Assembly: GCA_025504975.1 (NCBI GenBank)
Contig: JANUWI010000004.1
Location: 2,294,001 to 2,358,000, forward strand
DNA: 64,000 bases
Direction of reading: 5' to 3'
From: Plenodomus lindquistii
Taxonomy: Eukaryota; Ascomycota; Dothideomycetes; Pleosporales; Leptosphaeriaceae
The stretch's first letter is position 1; every line of letters begins with the position of its first letter. Shown here piece by piece: positions 13,037 to 24,692 of the stretch. The notes beneath the pieces are model-generated. The model did no database searches. It was not told the origin of the DNA and saw only the letters and a program-made list of their open reading frames with translations. Both the position numbers and the translations under genes were made by a program.

Positions 13037-14139
13037 TGTGTCGGTACCGGAGATGTTGAGGATGATTAGCTGTGCGTGAGTCGTCTATTCTGTTGTATGA
13101 GTCTCTTGTATATAAGCTAGCGATCTAGTCTTTCTCGAAGTCTTCTTCTACGGGCTATGCCGTGAAAAAGATGGGTGGGATGATTTTGAGGAGTGCAATC
13201 CATGAAGACTTCAGTACGGGGGGTGGAACAGACTTCTCCTCCCAATTCGTGCCGTGATTGGCGAAAGTAGGTCTGAGCAGGAGTAAACTTAGGTAGATTG
13301 TGGTGTTGGTAGCGTAGAGTAGGCTGGAAGACAGGATCCAAGGATGAGACTATGCGATTGCAATTCGCGAGGGATGGATGGGCAATGTGGAAAGAAGTAT
13401 CATGGCGGTGAGACGATCTTGTCTGCTTTCGATGGTTGTAGCCAAGTGTCACGTGTTACTGCATGCATCTTGTGGTGACTTGACTATGGGTAGCCAAGCT
13501 CACTACAGCTATTGTCCCCACTGCCAAGCTTGCTAGTCTCCTCCCGTATGTCTATGTAGATTATTGTCATTCCGATTGAGCTGCAAATGTGCTCAGAACT
13601 ACCCAAATAGCCAATAACCTACATTGTGGCCAGCTGGAGGCCTCTGCAGTTCAAGACTGCGGGTTGGTCAAGAAGTCTCCTTCTGAGCTCAATTGGATAA
13701 TACCGATCAAGGTGTTGAAATAAGGTACGCCGCCTGAGTACTCCCGTTATACGCCAACGCTGCGTACCCGTTAGTCTTCGGATAAAGCGGATTTTACGCC
13801 TTGGCATAACAAAATAAACCCTGGATCTGTTCGTTGGCTAAGTCATTTTCATCTTATCTGACCGAAAGCTTGTCAAAGGCGGTGAGTAGCTGTGAAAACC
13901 TTTTTGCTGCCACGACCTGAAGCCTCGTTACGCTTATCACAGTAGCCTGCTGATGAGTAGTTCGCAACATGCGTCGACCGTGAAAATCATCCTGGTAAGC
14001 TCACAAGACGACGTCACTCGTGTAGCAAACGAATAGGCTAACCCAAGCTATGATATTTGACACTCTAGATGCGCTAGCATCCCGCATTCTGGAAACGGCA
14101 TTTTCAACAGCATCACGTGACTAGATAGGTTACAAGCGA

Positions 14140-14147
14140 TGACGTCA
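14140..14147. promoter_or_regulatory. Perfect CRE palindrome
   Basis: TGACGTCA, the full ATF/CREB-type bZIP site, lies about 420 bp upstream of the antiporter start. Two seven-of-eight matches lie at 14010-14016 and 14424-14430. Binding is inferred, not shown. Confidence 0.5.
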
Positions 14148-14155
14148 AACCGGCG

Positions 14156-14168
14156 CCCCCCCCCCCCC
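14156..14168. repeat. Homopolymeric C tract
   Basis: Thirteen consecutive C residues stand 9 bp after the CRE. Such tracts vary in length by slippage and are prone to sequencing error, so the exact count is uncertain. Confidence 0.8.
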
Positions 14169-14566
14169 TGCTAGCGCTGTTTTCAGCCAATCACAGAGGC
14201 CCCATATCTTTCAGTCATCGGGTGCGCTTTTCTGAATTCTGAGCCCATACACCATTTGACTTTAAAAGCTTCCTTTGGAAGCGACTATACAGATGAAGAG
14301 CGTACCAATGGTGAACACCGATCTTAGCAATTCTGATACACCAATGGCCCGCCCTTTCTTCGATATAATACGGAAGCTAGCAGGCGTCAATGCAATGCTT
14401 CTACACCCTGTACACGTTAAAAAGACGTCATCGCAATGCTGTGTTAAGACACTGCAATGCCAAGGCTTGGCTTTGTTTCTTTCCCAGCTTAAGGGCGCGG
14501 AAGTCTGCTCTAGGACTCACAGCACAGTTTTCTGGTATCGACGTGCCCGTCGCAACTGAACTGACC

Positions 14567-16224
14567 ATGGCCTCCACAGGCATCGACACGGCCCCATTTC
14601 TCCAGTATCACGAACCCGGAGGTATGTAGTATCTTTCAACTTCCAGTCAGCGACCCCTGCATGGATCCAGCCTGTACTGACCCAGCGCCAAGTCGTTGAT
14701 ATCTTGATCCTGATATCCTTTTTCACTTTTCTCTGGATTTCCGAGTACGTCTCCGCCAAGACGATCCGTGCTGGTATCATCGGGCCGATTGCGGTGGGGA
14801 TTATCTATGGTGAGCCACTGGCCAATATTCTCCACCACGATTGGACGGAGACGTTCCTTTACCTTGGCTATATTGGACTTATTCTCATCATCTTCGAGGG
14901 TGGGCTGTCTACCCGACTCGATTTGCTCAAAGCAAATTTCACGTTGTCTATCTTGGGCGCTGCGACTGGTGTGGTTTTCCCGATTGCATTCAGCTATCTA
15001 CTACTCTACCTAGGGTTCGGCTACGGCGCTGTGGAAACGTTCATCATTGGTGCTGCTCTAAGCACAACAAGCCTGGGCACAACATTCGCAGTGATCTCCA
15101 GTGCTTCTAAGAGTGTAGACCTCAGTCAAACCCGTGTGGGTGCCGTGCTTGTCAGCGCCGCCGTGATTGACGATGTAACAGGTCTGGTCATGAGCAGCGT
15201 GATCCATGACCTCGGGACACTATCAGGCGGAGGTACCGTCAACCTGGGGTGGTTGATTGGAAGACCTATTGTGGCTTCTGCAGCAATGGCAATACTCACA
15301 CCGATCCTCACGAAGTGGGTTTTCGCTCCCTTGTTCCGTAAGCACATTGAACACCACTTCGCCAAGTTTGACCACCTGTCCAATATCACCCTCATGATCC
15401 TCGTCTTGTCGGCTTTTATCTCGATAGCTTCGTACGCCGGTACTTCCATACTGTTCGGAGCCTTCCTTGCTGGCGCATTTCTGACATATATTCCTTCCAA
15501 ACACCCCGAAGGCCCGTTCGTGGTCATGTCACGCGAAGAAGGTGAGCGCTCAAAAGACAAATCGCCAACGTTCGTACACACATTCGAATGCTATTGTTTG
15601 GATGCTCAGCAGTACATTCTCGCACCACTGTTCTTCGCTAGCATCGGATTCGCCATTCCATTCTTGGATCTTTGGACGGGCGAGGCGGTTTGGAAAGGCA
15701 TTGTGTATACCCTACTCATGCTGCTCTGCAAATTTGTCGTAGGGTTGTGGATCCCTATATGGGCTGCGATTCAGCACGACCCCAAGAAAGCTAGAGAGTA
15801 TTCCGCACAAGGATGTAATGAGGAAATCGGTCAATCGCTGGAGAAGACGGTCTCTTCACCCTACTCACCTTCCCGTAGCACTGCTCTCAAGTCTTCGCTC
15901 TCGCCCGCGCTCTTACTGGGAATGGCTATGGTCGCGCGTGGGGAGATCGGCCTTTTGATCGTGGAGATCGGGTACAACAACACATCTTACGTCTCTGCGG
16001 ACGGTTTCATCACCGCCATATGGGCGATTTTACTAAACACCATTATCGGGCCTGTCTGTGTTGGGCTGCTGATCAAGTACAGGGGGTCCGCGATAGGAGA
16101 CGGTCCCTGGGGTCTGGTGCCTGGGCCGAACCATGCCATCGAGCGTGAGATGAGGGACAGGCGTGAGAGCCGCATGGAAGCACAGATACAAGATGAAACT
16201 GCGGCAAGAATGGGGCAAATTTGA
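14567..16224 (+). CDS. Na+/H+ antiporter, fungal CPA family (Nha1/Sod2-like)
   Basis: Exons are 14567..14621 and 14693..16224, giving 528 aa. The short first exon ends in the conserved YHEPG, which in fungal antiporters runs straight into a hydrophobic helix. Using the AAG acceptor at 14690-14692, just after a TACTGAC branch site, gives YHEPGVVDILILISFF and a 71-nt intron. A CAG acceptor at 14650 also keeps frame but would need a 29-nt intron. About 12 membrane helices follow. The core shows IIFEGGLST and SAAVIDDVTGLV; the paired-Asp/Val IDDV motif lies in the ion-binding region. LLLGMAMVARGEIGLL is the late conserved helix. It likely exchanges Na+/K+ for H+ at the plasma or an endomembrane; the C-terminal tail is short, unlike yeast Nha1. 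Confidence 0.88.
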
Positions 16225-17687
16225 AAGTACTATGTTTATTAGATTGTAACTAAAGGCGCCGACCATGATTAATCATTGGTTCCTTTTGAAGTGTAGCTGC
16301 ATGGCACTCCACTACAGTAATTGCTTCGCATCCAAAAGCGGGTTGAGCGCTGTATGTTATTCATACACCTTTTACTTGCTCTGCAAAAAGCACATCATGT
16401 CTTTTAGAAAGATGAGCAAGCATATAGTCATGACGGATCCACTGCAGTCGAATAGCTCATGGTAATAGCAGAGGCTGGCATTACTACTTGACTCGATGTG
16501 AGAATTAACGTGGGGCTCCTCGTTGTTGCCAAAAACAACGTGATATTCCATTTTACGTGGGACACATGCTTCCGGCGAGCTTCCTCAAGTACATTGGTCA
16601 TCACGGTGAAATGAGCATATCAAGCAGTACCTCAAGAGGAAGGGCGTTGAGAAGCAGATCGTTCCTCAAGTTAGCAAACATTCACACGAAGTGGTGGGGG
16701 GCTTCGTAGCCCAGCACAACTCCAAGATGGCAGGGAATAACTAAGCGTTCTTCAATTCCATCTCTTAAGCGCGCCGACTTACGCGAGCACAAGGCAATGT
16801 TCTCGCCCACGCTATTATGATCCAGATCAATTGCAGCCATGACTTCAATGATAATTCTTTCACAGTCCTATATGAAACCTTCAGCAGCGGCGTAGTCTCG
16901 CAATAGACATCTCGTCACGATCAGACCTTGAACAATTGTCCCTTCACATAACATACGATCTATTATCTATCGATGTGCAGGACCAACTTTGTGCGTGATA
17001 GGTTTTCCGCAGCGGCAATGGCACACTGCTTTTCAAAAACATGGAGATGTTACAACGAGTACCTGGGCGCATGGAATTGTGGAGAGGTAGGAAGTGTTGG
17101 GCGAGTGATTCGTGCATCCGCTATTTCAGAATTAGACATTTCGATTAGCAGTAGAAAGGGAAAAAAAGAATTATTGTAATTATCTGCTTCAAAGCTAGGG
17201 TCGATTTATTCTATAGATAACTGATATTAGAAGTTGCAAGCCTGGAGGCAGGTTGTGTCTCTCTAGAAGCAGCGCTTGGAATGACGCTGTTATTCGCTGA
17301 GCGGGTGTTTGAACTCGCAGATATCAAGCTGTACCTGCGTCGTGATCACCGCACCAAAAGCACACCAATTCACGCATCAGGACCGTTAGGGTTGTAAGCG
17401 GCGAGATGCGATGCTGTGTCCCGGTTATCGGTGCACTAGCAACGACGCTTGGCGCTGATTGGGAAGGTGCCAAACGCGATCAAGCTTTCACTCATCATAG
17501 CCGAAAGACATGCCACGGGGGCTTGTTCAAAGCTTATCTCCCTTGCCAACGGGCGTGGCACGGTGCGAACATGGTCGTCCAGAACTTGCGCAGGTCCTAC
17601 ATGTGGCTTGACACCGTATCTTCCAGCGTATAAAATGGACGCAATATCTCCTACAGTCAAGGAAATTCATCTTCACATTCATTCATC
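16225..17687. other. Intergenic, no supported gene
   Basis: This 1.46-kb stretch contains only unsupported frames of under 80 codons. The right end holds the promoter of the metallophosphoesterase gene, including a TATA box at 17629. Confidence 0.6.
17629..17635 (+). promoter_or_regulatory. TATA box of the metallophosphoesterase gene
   Basis: TATAAAA lies 53 bp upstream of the ATG at 17688, in a spacing that would give a short 5' leader. Confidence 0.5.
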
Positions 17688-19882
17688 ATGAAGCTCTGCG
17701 ATCTCGGAGCGCTTGTGATTGCTATTGCTGTGGCGTCTGCTTGCGAGGGCGACAGCAGCTGTTATGGACCACTGAGGGACGATGTCGTACTCACTCGGAA
17801 TGTGCGACGCATGCAGCCAGATGCGCAAAATGCTACGACTGGCCCAAAGGGACCTCTCGAATGGGGCCAAATCAACTTTTTGCATACTACGGATACGCAT
17901 GGGTGGCTCGAGGGACACATTAAGGAACAAAATTACGGTGCCGATTGGGGCGACTATGTCAGCTTCACTAAGTACATGAAGCAGAAAGCTCGCAAGCTTG
18001 GCGTTGATCTGCTTCTGGTGGACACTGGTGTACGTGTTCCCTACCAAATTGCAAGACGCATTTATGTGCATCGAGTGGCCAGTAAACAACACGAACCTCA
18101 CTGACCCACCGAAACAGGACCTACACGATGGCGCCGGCCTGAGCGATGCGACCTTACCCAATGGCAACGTCACCAATGCTATTTTCGAGAACATTGACTA
18201 CGACTTGTTAACCATTGGAAATCACGAGCTCTACGTCACAGAAATTGCCTATGAAGCATTTAGCAACTTCTCCAAAGTCTACGGTGACAAGTATCTGACT
18301 AGCAATGTCCAAATCATCAACCCTGCTTCAGGACAGTTTGAATACATTGGAGCGAAGTACCGATACTTCACAACCGAGCAAGGTCAGTCCAGATTCTGTA
18401 GAACGAAACAAAACCAACTGACAGGCTCAAGGTCTTCGCATCATGGCTTTTGGCGTTCTTTTTGACTTTACTGGCAACAGTAATGTCTCCAAGGTCATCA
18501 AAGCCGCTGACATGGTCAAGCAGCCATGGTTCCAGGCTGCGGTCAACTACACCCAGCCCATTGATCTCTTCATGGTCATTGGTCACAACCCAGTCCGCAC
18601 GACTGTGTCCAGTAGTACCATTGGCACTGTGTTCAAGGCTATTCGCAGTATTAAGCCCAACGTGCCCATCCAAGCCTTTGGTGGCCACACCCATGTCCGC
18701 GATTTCACAGTGTATGACAACAAGGCTACCGGGCTCGAATCTGGTCGCTACTGCGAGACCCTAGGCTGGCTTGCCATGTCTGGCATTGAGTCCTCCACCT
18801 GCAAAGCAGCCCACAATCCCAGAGGCGTCCCTAATCCGACTCGCAGCGCAATAGTACCAAAGAGCAGCGGGACAGCATCCGTCAGCGTTAGTCTTCCCAT
18901 ATCGACATCCCCATCACATCTCCGATATGCTCGCCGATACCTTGACTGGAACAGAGCGACATTTTCCTACCACGCCGCTGGAAGCCAGCGTTACACCGCA
19001 TTCGATACTTCCAAGGGGTCGAGCGTGACCCACGAGATTACCTCTGAGCGTGCTAAGCTCAACCTCACTCAGCTCTACGGCTGCGCCCCAGGGACCTACT
19101 GCCAGTACTGTAAACCCTACCTCGCGGAGGGCAACATTTTCAAGCTCCTGCAGACCGCTCTTTCCACCGTCGTAGTGAACGAGACACGAAAGGAGGTCCC
19201 GCGATTAATTATCATAAACACCGGCAGCGTGCGGTTCGACCTCGCCAAGGGCCCCTTCACATACGACGACTCGTTCATCGTTTCACCTTTCGACGACTCT
19301 TTCCAATTCATCCCGGACGTGCCCTACGAGCAAGCCTCAAAAGTTCTCGACATTCTCAACGCTGGCCCCTTCCAGAAGAAGAAGCGCGATCTCACAACCG
19401 CAGACTTTGCCTTCAGTCCCGTCCTCGCTGATCGCGATTCCTGCATCGACCCACCCCTAACCCACCACTTCACGGGCATGCAACGACGATCCAAACAAGC
19501 AGACCGTCTCATCCGTCGCCAGTCCACCGCCCCAACGCCAGGCTACACTACAACCGACGACTTCGGTACAGACGGCGACGACACAATTCACTCCCGGATC
19601 CCAAACTTCCCGCAACCAAACGATCTCCAAGCCAACGCCTCGTTCCCCCTCAACGGGTCCGCTCCTGCAACAGTCGATCTCGTGTTCCTCGACTTTATTG
19701 CAAGTTACATCGTCAGCGCGCTGAACCAGCCTGATGTAGGCGGAGCTTTCTCATTGAGCCAGGTACAGTATTACATGGACAAGAAGTTTACAACTAATAG
19801 TTATCTTCCCGCGTACGCGAAGATTGCGTGGCAGGCGAATGTTCCGAATTGTCCGGTTGGGGCGGGGATTGGTAGTTCGTAG
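17688..19882 (+). CDS. Secreted calcineurin-like metallophosphoesterase / 5'-nucleotidase family
   Basis: Exons are 17688..18029, 18118..18382 and 18432..19882, giving 685 aa. Residues 1-20 are a signal peptide (LVIAIAVASACEG). Metal-binding motifs appear in family order: LHTTDTHGW, VDTGDLHDG (created by splicing exon 1 to 2), TIGNHELY and FGGHTHVRDF. The C-terminal 5'-nucleotidase domain follows, with IINTGSVRFDLAKGPF. Several dibasic sites (KKKR, QRR, IRR) suggest processing or flexible linkers, and N-glycosylation sequons are frequent. The homologous fungal group includes yeast YHR202W-type proteins. It probably hydrolyses extracellular or vacuolar nucleotides or phosphoesters; the substrate is not determinable. 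Intron 2 uses an AAG acceptor, forced by frame. Confidence 0.88.
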
Positions 19883-20988
19883 TTTGGTTAGGCATGTATG
19901 AAATAAAGATGGGGGGCAGCGGTGTACAACTCGCAGATATCATATCCAGATCTTTCCCGAGGCCTTGAGAATGTATGGAAAAATTACTGTGACTTACAAA
20001 ATGGCTGATGATCCAAACTTTAATCATGAGAAGGTTCACTTTTCGCAACGTAGGAACTAACCACATGGATTGGATGGACGTCGAGGAACTTGAAGTTGCT
20101 GGCGTTGGGCAACAATTACTGCTGTGCAACAAAAAGAAGTTCAAAAACACACGACAGCGGGGATTCGCTAGTGGCTACTCCCCAGCCTGACTACTAATCC
20201 GCCGATACACTGCTTGAGTACAGCTTCGTGCCAGTCGTCATTGGACGGTGGTACTCTGGAAATTGAAGCCTGCAGTTCAGCGACTGGGTGTAAGGAAGCA
20301 ACACACCGTGATTCCAAGCGCATACGAAAGTGGAAAGGCTTTGCATGTTACAGTGATACAGCTGTCGCACGATCATACAACCAACAGCTCTTTACTTAAG
20401 CACGACAATTATTAGATGTGCTTCAGTTTGACCTCTAAGGGCCGTGACCAATGGACTGTCTACCTTGGTGTGAGATGAGCACTAGCAAAGATGTGGTGGC
20501 AGTGCCTATAGAATTCTACACTATCTAGAGCTGCATACAGTACTCTTTGCTTCAGCCATATCTATAAACTGTCGTCATTAAGGTGTGTCTCTTGGTTGGG
20601 TAGACTACATGTTGACTTACCGTACCGGTTCTGCGCCACATCGTGGGGTAGCCGCGGCTAACCCTACCAATTCACCAATCACTAGCTTACCTGTAGGCAC
20701 CATTGTGGGCTGTGCAATCGTCAACCGTCAGCTGAACTTCCCAGCCCTCCTTAACATGCCAACGCATAGCGGAATCTGCTCACAACACTGGCACTATCCT
20801 GCATCCTGATGCGACTTTTCAGTAAAGCTCACTGTCACCATTCCTTGTATGCGTGCTGATGTCTAGGACCGGGATTCACGTTCTCAGACGACCGATTTAC
20901 GGTGATCCTCTCCTCAGCTAGGCTGCCGCGTTGAGCCTCCGCGACACTATTCCTACTCTATGCCTACGGCAGAGCTACTTGCGTCGCA
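19883..20988. other. Intergenic, no supported gene
   Basis: This 1.1-kb stretch shows no coding, RNA or repeat signal that I can support. Confidence 0.6.
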
Positions 20989-23900
20989 ATGCGTCTTTTA
21001 CTACGCAGCAACAATGGAGAGTTTAGCCTAACGAAAGAGTTCGTGGGCGACGATATCATCCCTCCCTATGCGATCCTTTCACATACCTGGAGGGAGGGCG
21101 AGGAGGTCACTTTCAAAGATCTGATAGACGGCACTGGACAGGGCAAGGCTGGTCACAAGAAGATCCGGTTCTGCGGCCAACAAGCCGAGCGAGATGGTTT
21201 GCAGTACTTCTGGGTGGATACCTGCTGCATCGATAAGTCTGACCAAGTTATACTTCAAAATGCTATCAACTCTATGTTTCGCTGGTATCAAAATGCGAGG
21301 ATCTGTTACGTCTATCTATCAGATGTTTCGACTGCCAAGCGAAAGGTAAGCAACACATCCCACAGGTTCACCTGGGAGCCGGCTTTTCGGCAAAGTACAT
21401 GGTTTACCCGGGGATGGACCCTTCAAGAGCTTCTCGCCCCACGTTCTGTTAAATTCTTCTCCTGTGAAGGCAAAGAACTAGGCGATAAGACAATGCTACA
21501 GCGACAAATTCATGAGGTAACGGGTATCGCAACCCGCGCTCTCCAAGGAGCACCTTTATGCGAATTCACCATCGAGGAACGATTGTCGTGGACAAGAAGC
21601 CGTCAGACCACGTACAAAGAAGACAAGGCGTACTCACTATTAGGCATGTTTGACATCTGCATGCCGCTTCTCTATGGTGAAGGGGAGGAAAAGGCGTTTC
21701 GGCGACTCCGGAGAAAGATCACCAAGGTTTCAAACGGTGTACATCAGCGCAGTAAGTGTATCTGTCGTCTCATATCTCACAGTATGTTAGCGCTGATACC
21801 ATGGCAGAACATGTTACTACACCAGCCTACGACATTTCGTTTCCTCAAAATCGAAGTATTGCTGGGAAAAACGATGAGCTCGACCTGCTGAAGCGAGAGC
21901 TGATGTTGGGTCGGGAGTGTAAGAAGATGTACACCGCGGGACTTGCGGGAACTGGCAAGACGCAGGTCGCTGCTGTTACTAAAGTCACTGCACTCGATTC
22001 GTTGCCATTGAATTCATCGGTGGGGAATCCAGCACGTCCGGAAGTTTCCGATTCCAGTTCCGAGTCTCTGGCGGTTGACTATCCTTTTTTCAACAGGGAA
22101 CCATTGACCGAGCAACAGGCCCGAGCATTCCTTACTGCTGTTGTCCTTCTAGGCGAACTACTCAAAGGCTTAGAGATGATAGGTCCACGGCTCTTCATTC
22201 TGCTTACAATACTTCAATCCGTTCCTCCTCGGATATCGAACCTGCTACCAGACAACATACTCTTTCACGATGCTCTGGGAAGGAGGTATAGTCTAAACCT
22301 TGCGCACTTCAAAGACTGGTCCGTTCTTGACGCTCTACTTCAAGAGCAGTTCAAGGAGTGCCCAGAGTTCTCTAAAGTCAAACAACACCAATTCGGCATT
22401 ATCGACATTGATGAACCCGAACGGATGATAACTGAGCTAAGATGGGGCAAGGTCGTTGGGCGCAGGAAGCGGTTTCGTATGATCATTTTCATCTCCCAAT
22501 TGTATATGACGAACCGCATGTGCGCTAAGTGCGGAAGGGCAGTCAGGAACGTCAGCAATTCAACGTCGGCATGCCCTTCTTGCGGTACTTTCTACGGAGC
22601 CTTGGAATCATCTCACCGAAGAGTGGACCCTATCCTCGTAAGGAACATGCGTCGTCTAGAAGTTCCCAACCCCGACTGGTCATCTTCAGCAACCAAATAC
22701 CGAAGACATCTATCATCAGTCCTCCAGAATATGCGCGATGACCAACGTCATGATTCCCCAGATATGTCATTCTCGACACAATCCTCCATATCGTCTGCGG
22801 TATACTCTGCAATTACCGAAGACATCTATCATCAGTCCTCCAGAATATGCGCGATGACCAACGTCATGATTCCCCAGATATGTCATTCTCGACACAATCC
22901 TCCATATCGTCTGCGGTATCCTCTGCAATTACCGAAGGTCCTACTGATGACGCTCAAAGCACTGGGTATCACAAAGTTCAAACGGAACCAAATACCGGGG
23001 ATGAGGCGAAAGACGAGGATGCAGACAACGTCAGTGAGCCTTTCGGTCTACGACAGCCCGCGATTTCCGAGGATCGAATTGTACTTCGGCAGCGTGAGCA
23101 GGAAGAGCTCCGTCATTTTAGGGCCATATATATCAAGCAAGACAGCCGGCTGTACAACGCGGCCAGGGCGGGAAATGATTCCACCATCAAGCAACTTCTT
23201 GAGCAAGGCATGAACGTGGACGACAACTACGGCGAGTTCGGAACGCCCCTTACGGTCGCAATTTTAGCACAAAATGATGGCATCATGTCGCTTCTCCTCG
23301 ATAGTAGAGCCAACCCGATATCGCAAATAGGAGTAACAGGTGGCCCATTGCGTACTGCAGCTCTTTACGGAACACCCAAGGCTTTGGATGCGGTCTTGAC
23401 AAAAGCTATCTCAGTTGTCTCACGAAGGGCCAAACACCAACACGCCCAGAATTTCCAGGACATCATCGATGACGCCTTGTTTTCTATCGTTGGTGACAGT
23501 CAGGCAATGCACCAGTCTCCCATCGATAATCAATCGGACAAGATATGCAGTCTTCTGTACGCTGGAGCCAATCCGTTCAATACGCGCAACACAACGTCCG
23601 CCATTGCCAAGTCATTCGAAAAAACATTGAATCAAGAGCCGTTGGCAATATGTTTCTTGGCAGAAGCATGGGGCCGGAAACTCTTCACCGATGAGGAAGC
23701 ATTCTACATTGCAAAGGCACTGGAGGGGTTTGATCCTCTTTCTGAATTGTCAAACGCATGGTTGGAAAGTTGTTGTCGCAATATCCAGATGCGGAGAACG
23801 ACAACGCTAGAACAACGCGTCGCGTCGCGGCTCTCCGACTCCCAACAGTTCTTTATGATCAAGCCGCACTGGCGCATAAGGAAGCCCGAGAATTGGCATT

Positions 23901-24010
23901 CTAATCCAAACCGATTATTCAGGGCTGAGTATTCCTCGAACGAAGAACAGCGCTCGAACGAAGAACAGCGCCCACCAACTTTTCGTATCTCAGTTCAATT
24001 AGTGGAATAA
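20989..24010 (+). CDS. HET-domain / P-loop / ubiquitin-like / ankyrin protein, frame disturbed by tandem duplication
   Basis: Exon 1 is 20989..21751. Intron 21752-21807 has a GTAAGT donor and GCAG acceptor. The second part runs from 21808. The HET domain (about residues 1-250) has YAILSHTW, FWVDTCCIDK and FTRGWTLQELLAPRSVKFF. Next come HVTTPAYDISFPQN and a Walker A GLAGTGKT, but the rest of the expected NB-ARC domain is missing. A ubiquitin-like domain follows (DNILFHDALGRRYSLNLAHF), then CAKCG..CPSCG, then ankyrin-like repeats (LYNAARAGNDSTIKQLLEQG). A 116-bp tandem duplication at 22698-22929 shifts frame: unspliced reading stops at 23213 (722 aa). Excising 22800-22843 (GTATAC..CCAG, 44 nt) would restore frame to 24010 (973 aa). 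So it is either a pseudogene or a rescued allele. HET proteins act in heterokaryon incompatibility. Confidence 0.75.
22698..22929 (+). repeat. 116-bp tandem duplication, two copies, inside the HET gene
   Basis: Copy 1 is 22698-22813 and copy 2 is 22814-22929. They differ at a single base (A at 22804, C at 22920). TACCGAAG occurs at the start of each copy and again at 22930, so an 8-bp microhomology brackets the unit. That is consistent with slippage or unequal crossover. The length is not divisible by three. Confidence 0.97.
23935..23970 (+). repeat. 18-bp tandem repeat near the 3' end of the HET gene
   Basis: Two exact copies of an 18-bp unit encode a duplicated SNEEQR-type peptide. This one keeps frame. 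Confidence 0.85.
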
Positions 24011-24692
24011 AGTTCAGGTTGACATGCAACAATGGAGAATTACTTTCATTGGGCTCTGTTCAGTCTCCTTTTAAAATATCTGGAGACAAGGACATGTATC
24101 AAACAGCACGTCGATGCGGCAAAGATAACGGAGGAAGCAACCGGGCATGTCACGAACATCTTTCCATCGGTCGACTATACGAACCGGGTGTTGAAAAGAT
24201 ACCAAGGCTGATTGAAGAACTATCTACGGCTAGCTAAGGAGAGTATTTATTGCTACTTGATTACTAACCCTACTGTCCGTGCCTACCTTACTCTCCAAAC
24301 ACCGGGTGGTGCGGAGAGCGTACCTGCCGCACATACTTGTCAAACATCCAGCCAGGCTGGTTAGACGATAAACTTACGAGCTTGATGATCTTGCTAGGCT
24401 TGATGGCGTGCAAAGCCCGAGTAGTCCACTGCCGGAATTGTTTCAACAACTTTACTGTGTTGAGGTTTCAAGCCACACTGAACCCATCTTGCAATCTGTG
24501 AACAAACACCTGAGGGTATCTGAACTTGGCTGATCGTACTCAGATACTATGGCCATGGTTATGGCTATTAGGGAAGAAATAGTCTATAAATGGTCCCATT
24601 TGCTACAGTTCATCCAGGTCCCATCCAAACAATTCCAATATCACCATTTTCCCATTCGCTTCCCAAACTCCCCACCCTCCCCTCCCCTCCCC
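24011..24692. other. Intergenic between convergent HET and TRK genes
   Basis: This 0.68-kb region has no supported gene. A 72-codon frame at 24019-24237 starts with RLTCNNGELLSLG-like codons that faintly resemble the HET gene N-terminus, but this is too little to call. Confidence 0.55.

Larger units (their letters stand above)
13037..14566. promoter_or_regulatory. Shared intergenic region of divergent Na+ exporter genes
   Basis: This 1.53-kb interval separates the starts of the ENA ATPase and the Na+/H+ antiporter. By eye it contains a perfect CRE palindrome (14140-14147), two further GACGTCA sites (14010-14016, 14424-14430), and two CACGTG boxes (13450-13455, 14114-14119). There are also six GCCAAG or CTTGGC hexamers at 13441, 13493, 13523, 13800, 14459 and 14466. 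GCCARG is the PacC/Rim101 consensus, and CRE sites are bound by Sko1/Atf-type bZIP factors. Yeast ENA1 is controlled by both pathways, so a shared pH and osmotic input is a reasonable inference. A 13-C run (14156-14168) follows the CRE. Confidence 0.5.

Noticed and set aside
14622..14650. 29-nt intron alternative for the Na+/H+ antiporter
   Set aside because: It keeps frame but is shorter than normal fungal introns and inserts 14 residues absent from the family at a conserved junction; the 71-nt intron with a TACTGAC branch site is better.
24019..24237. 72-codon frame whose start faintly resembles the N-terminus of the HET gene
   Set aside because: The similarity covers about ten residues only and no HET motif follows, so it is likely chance.
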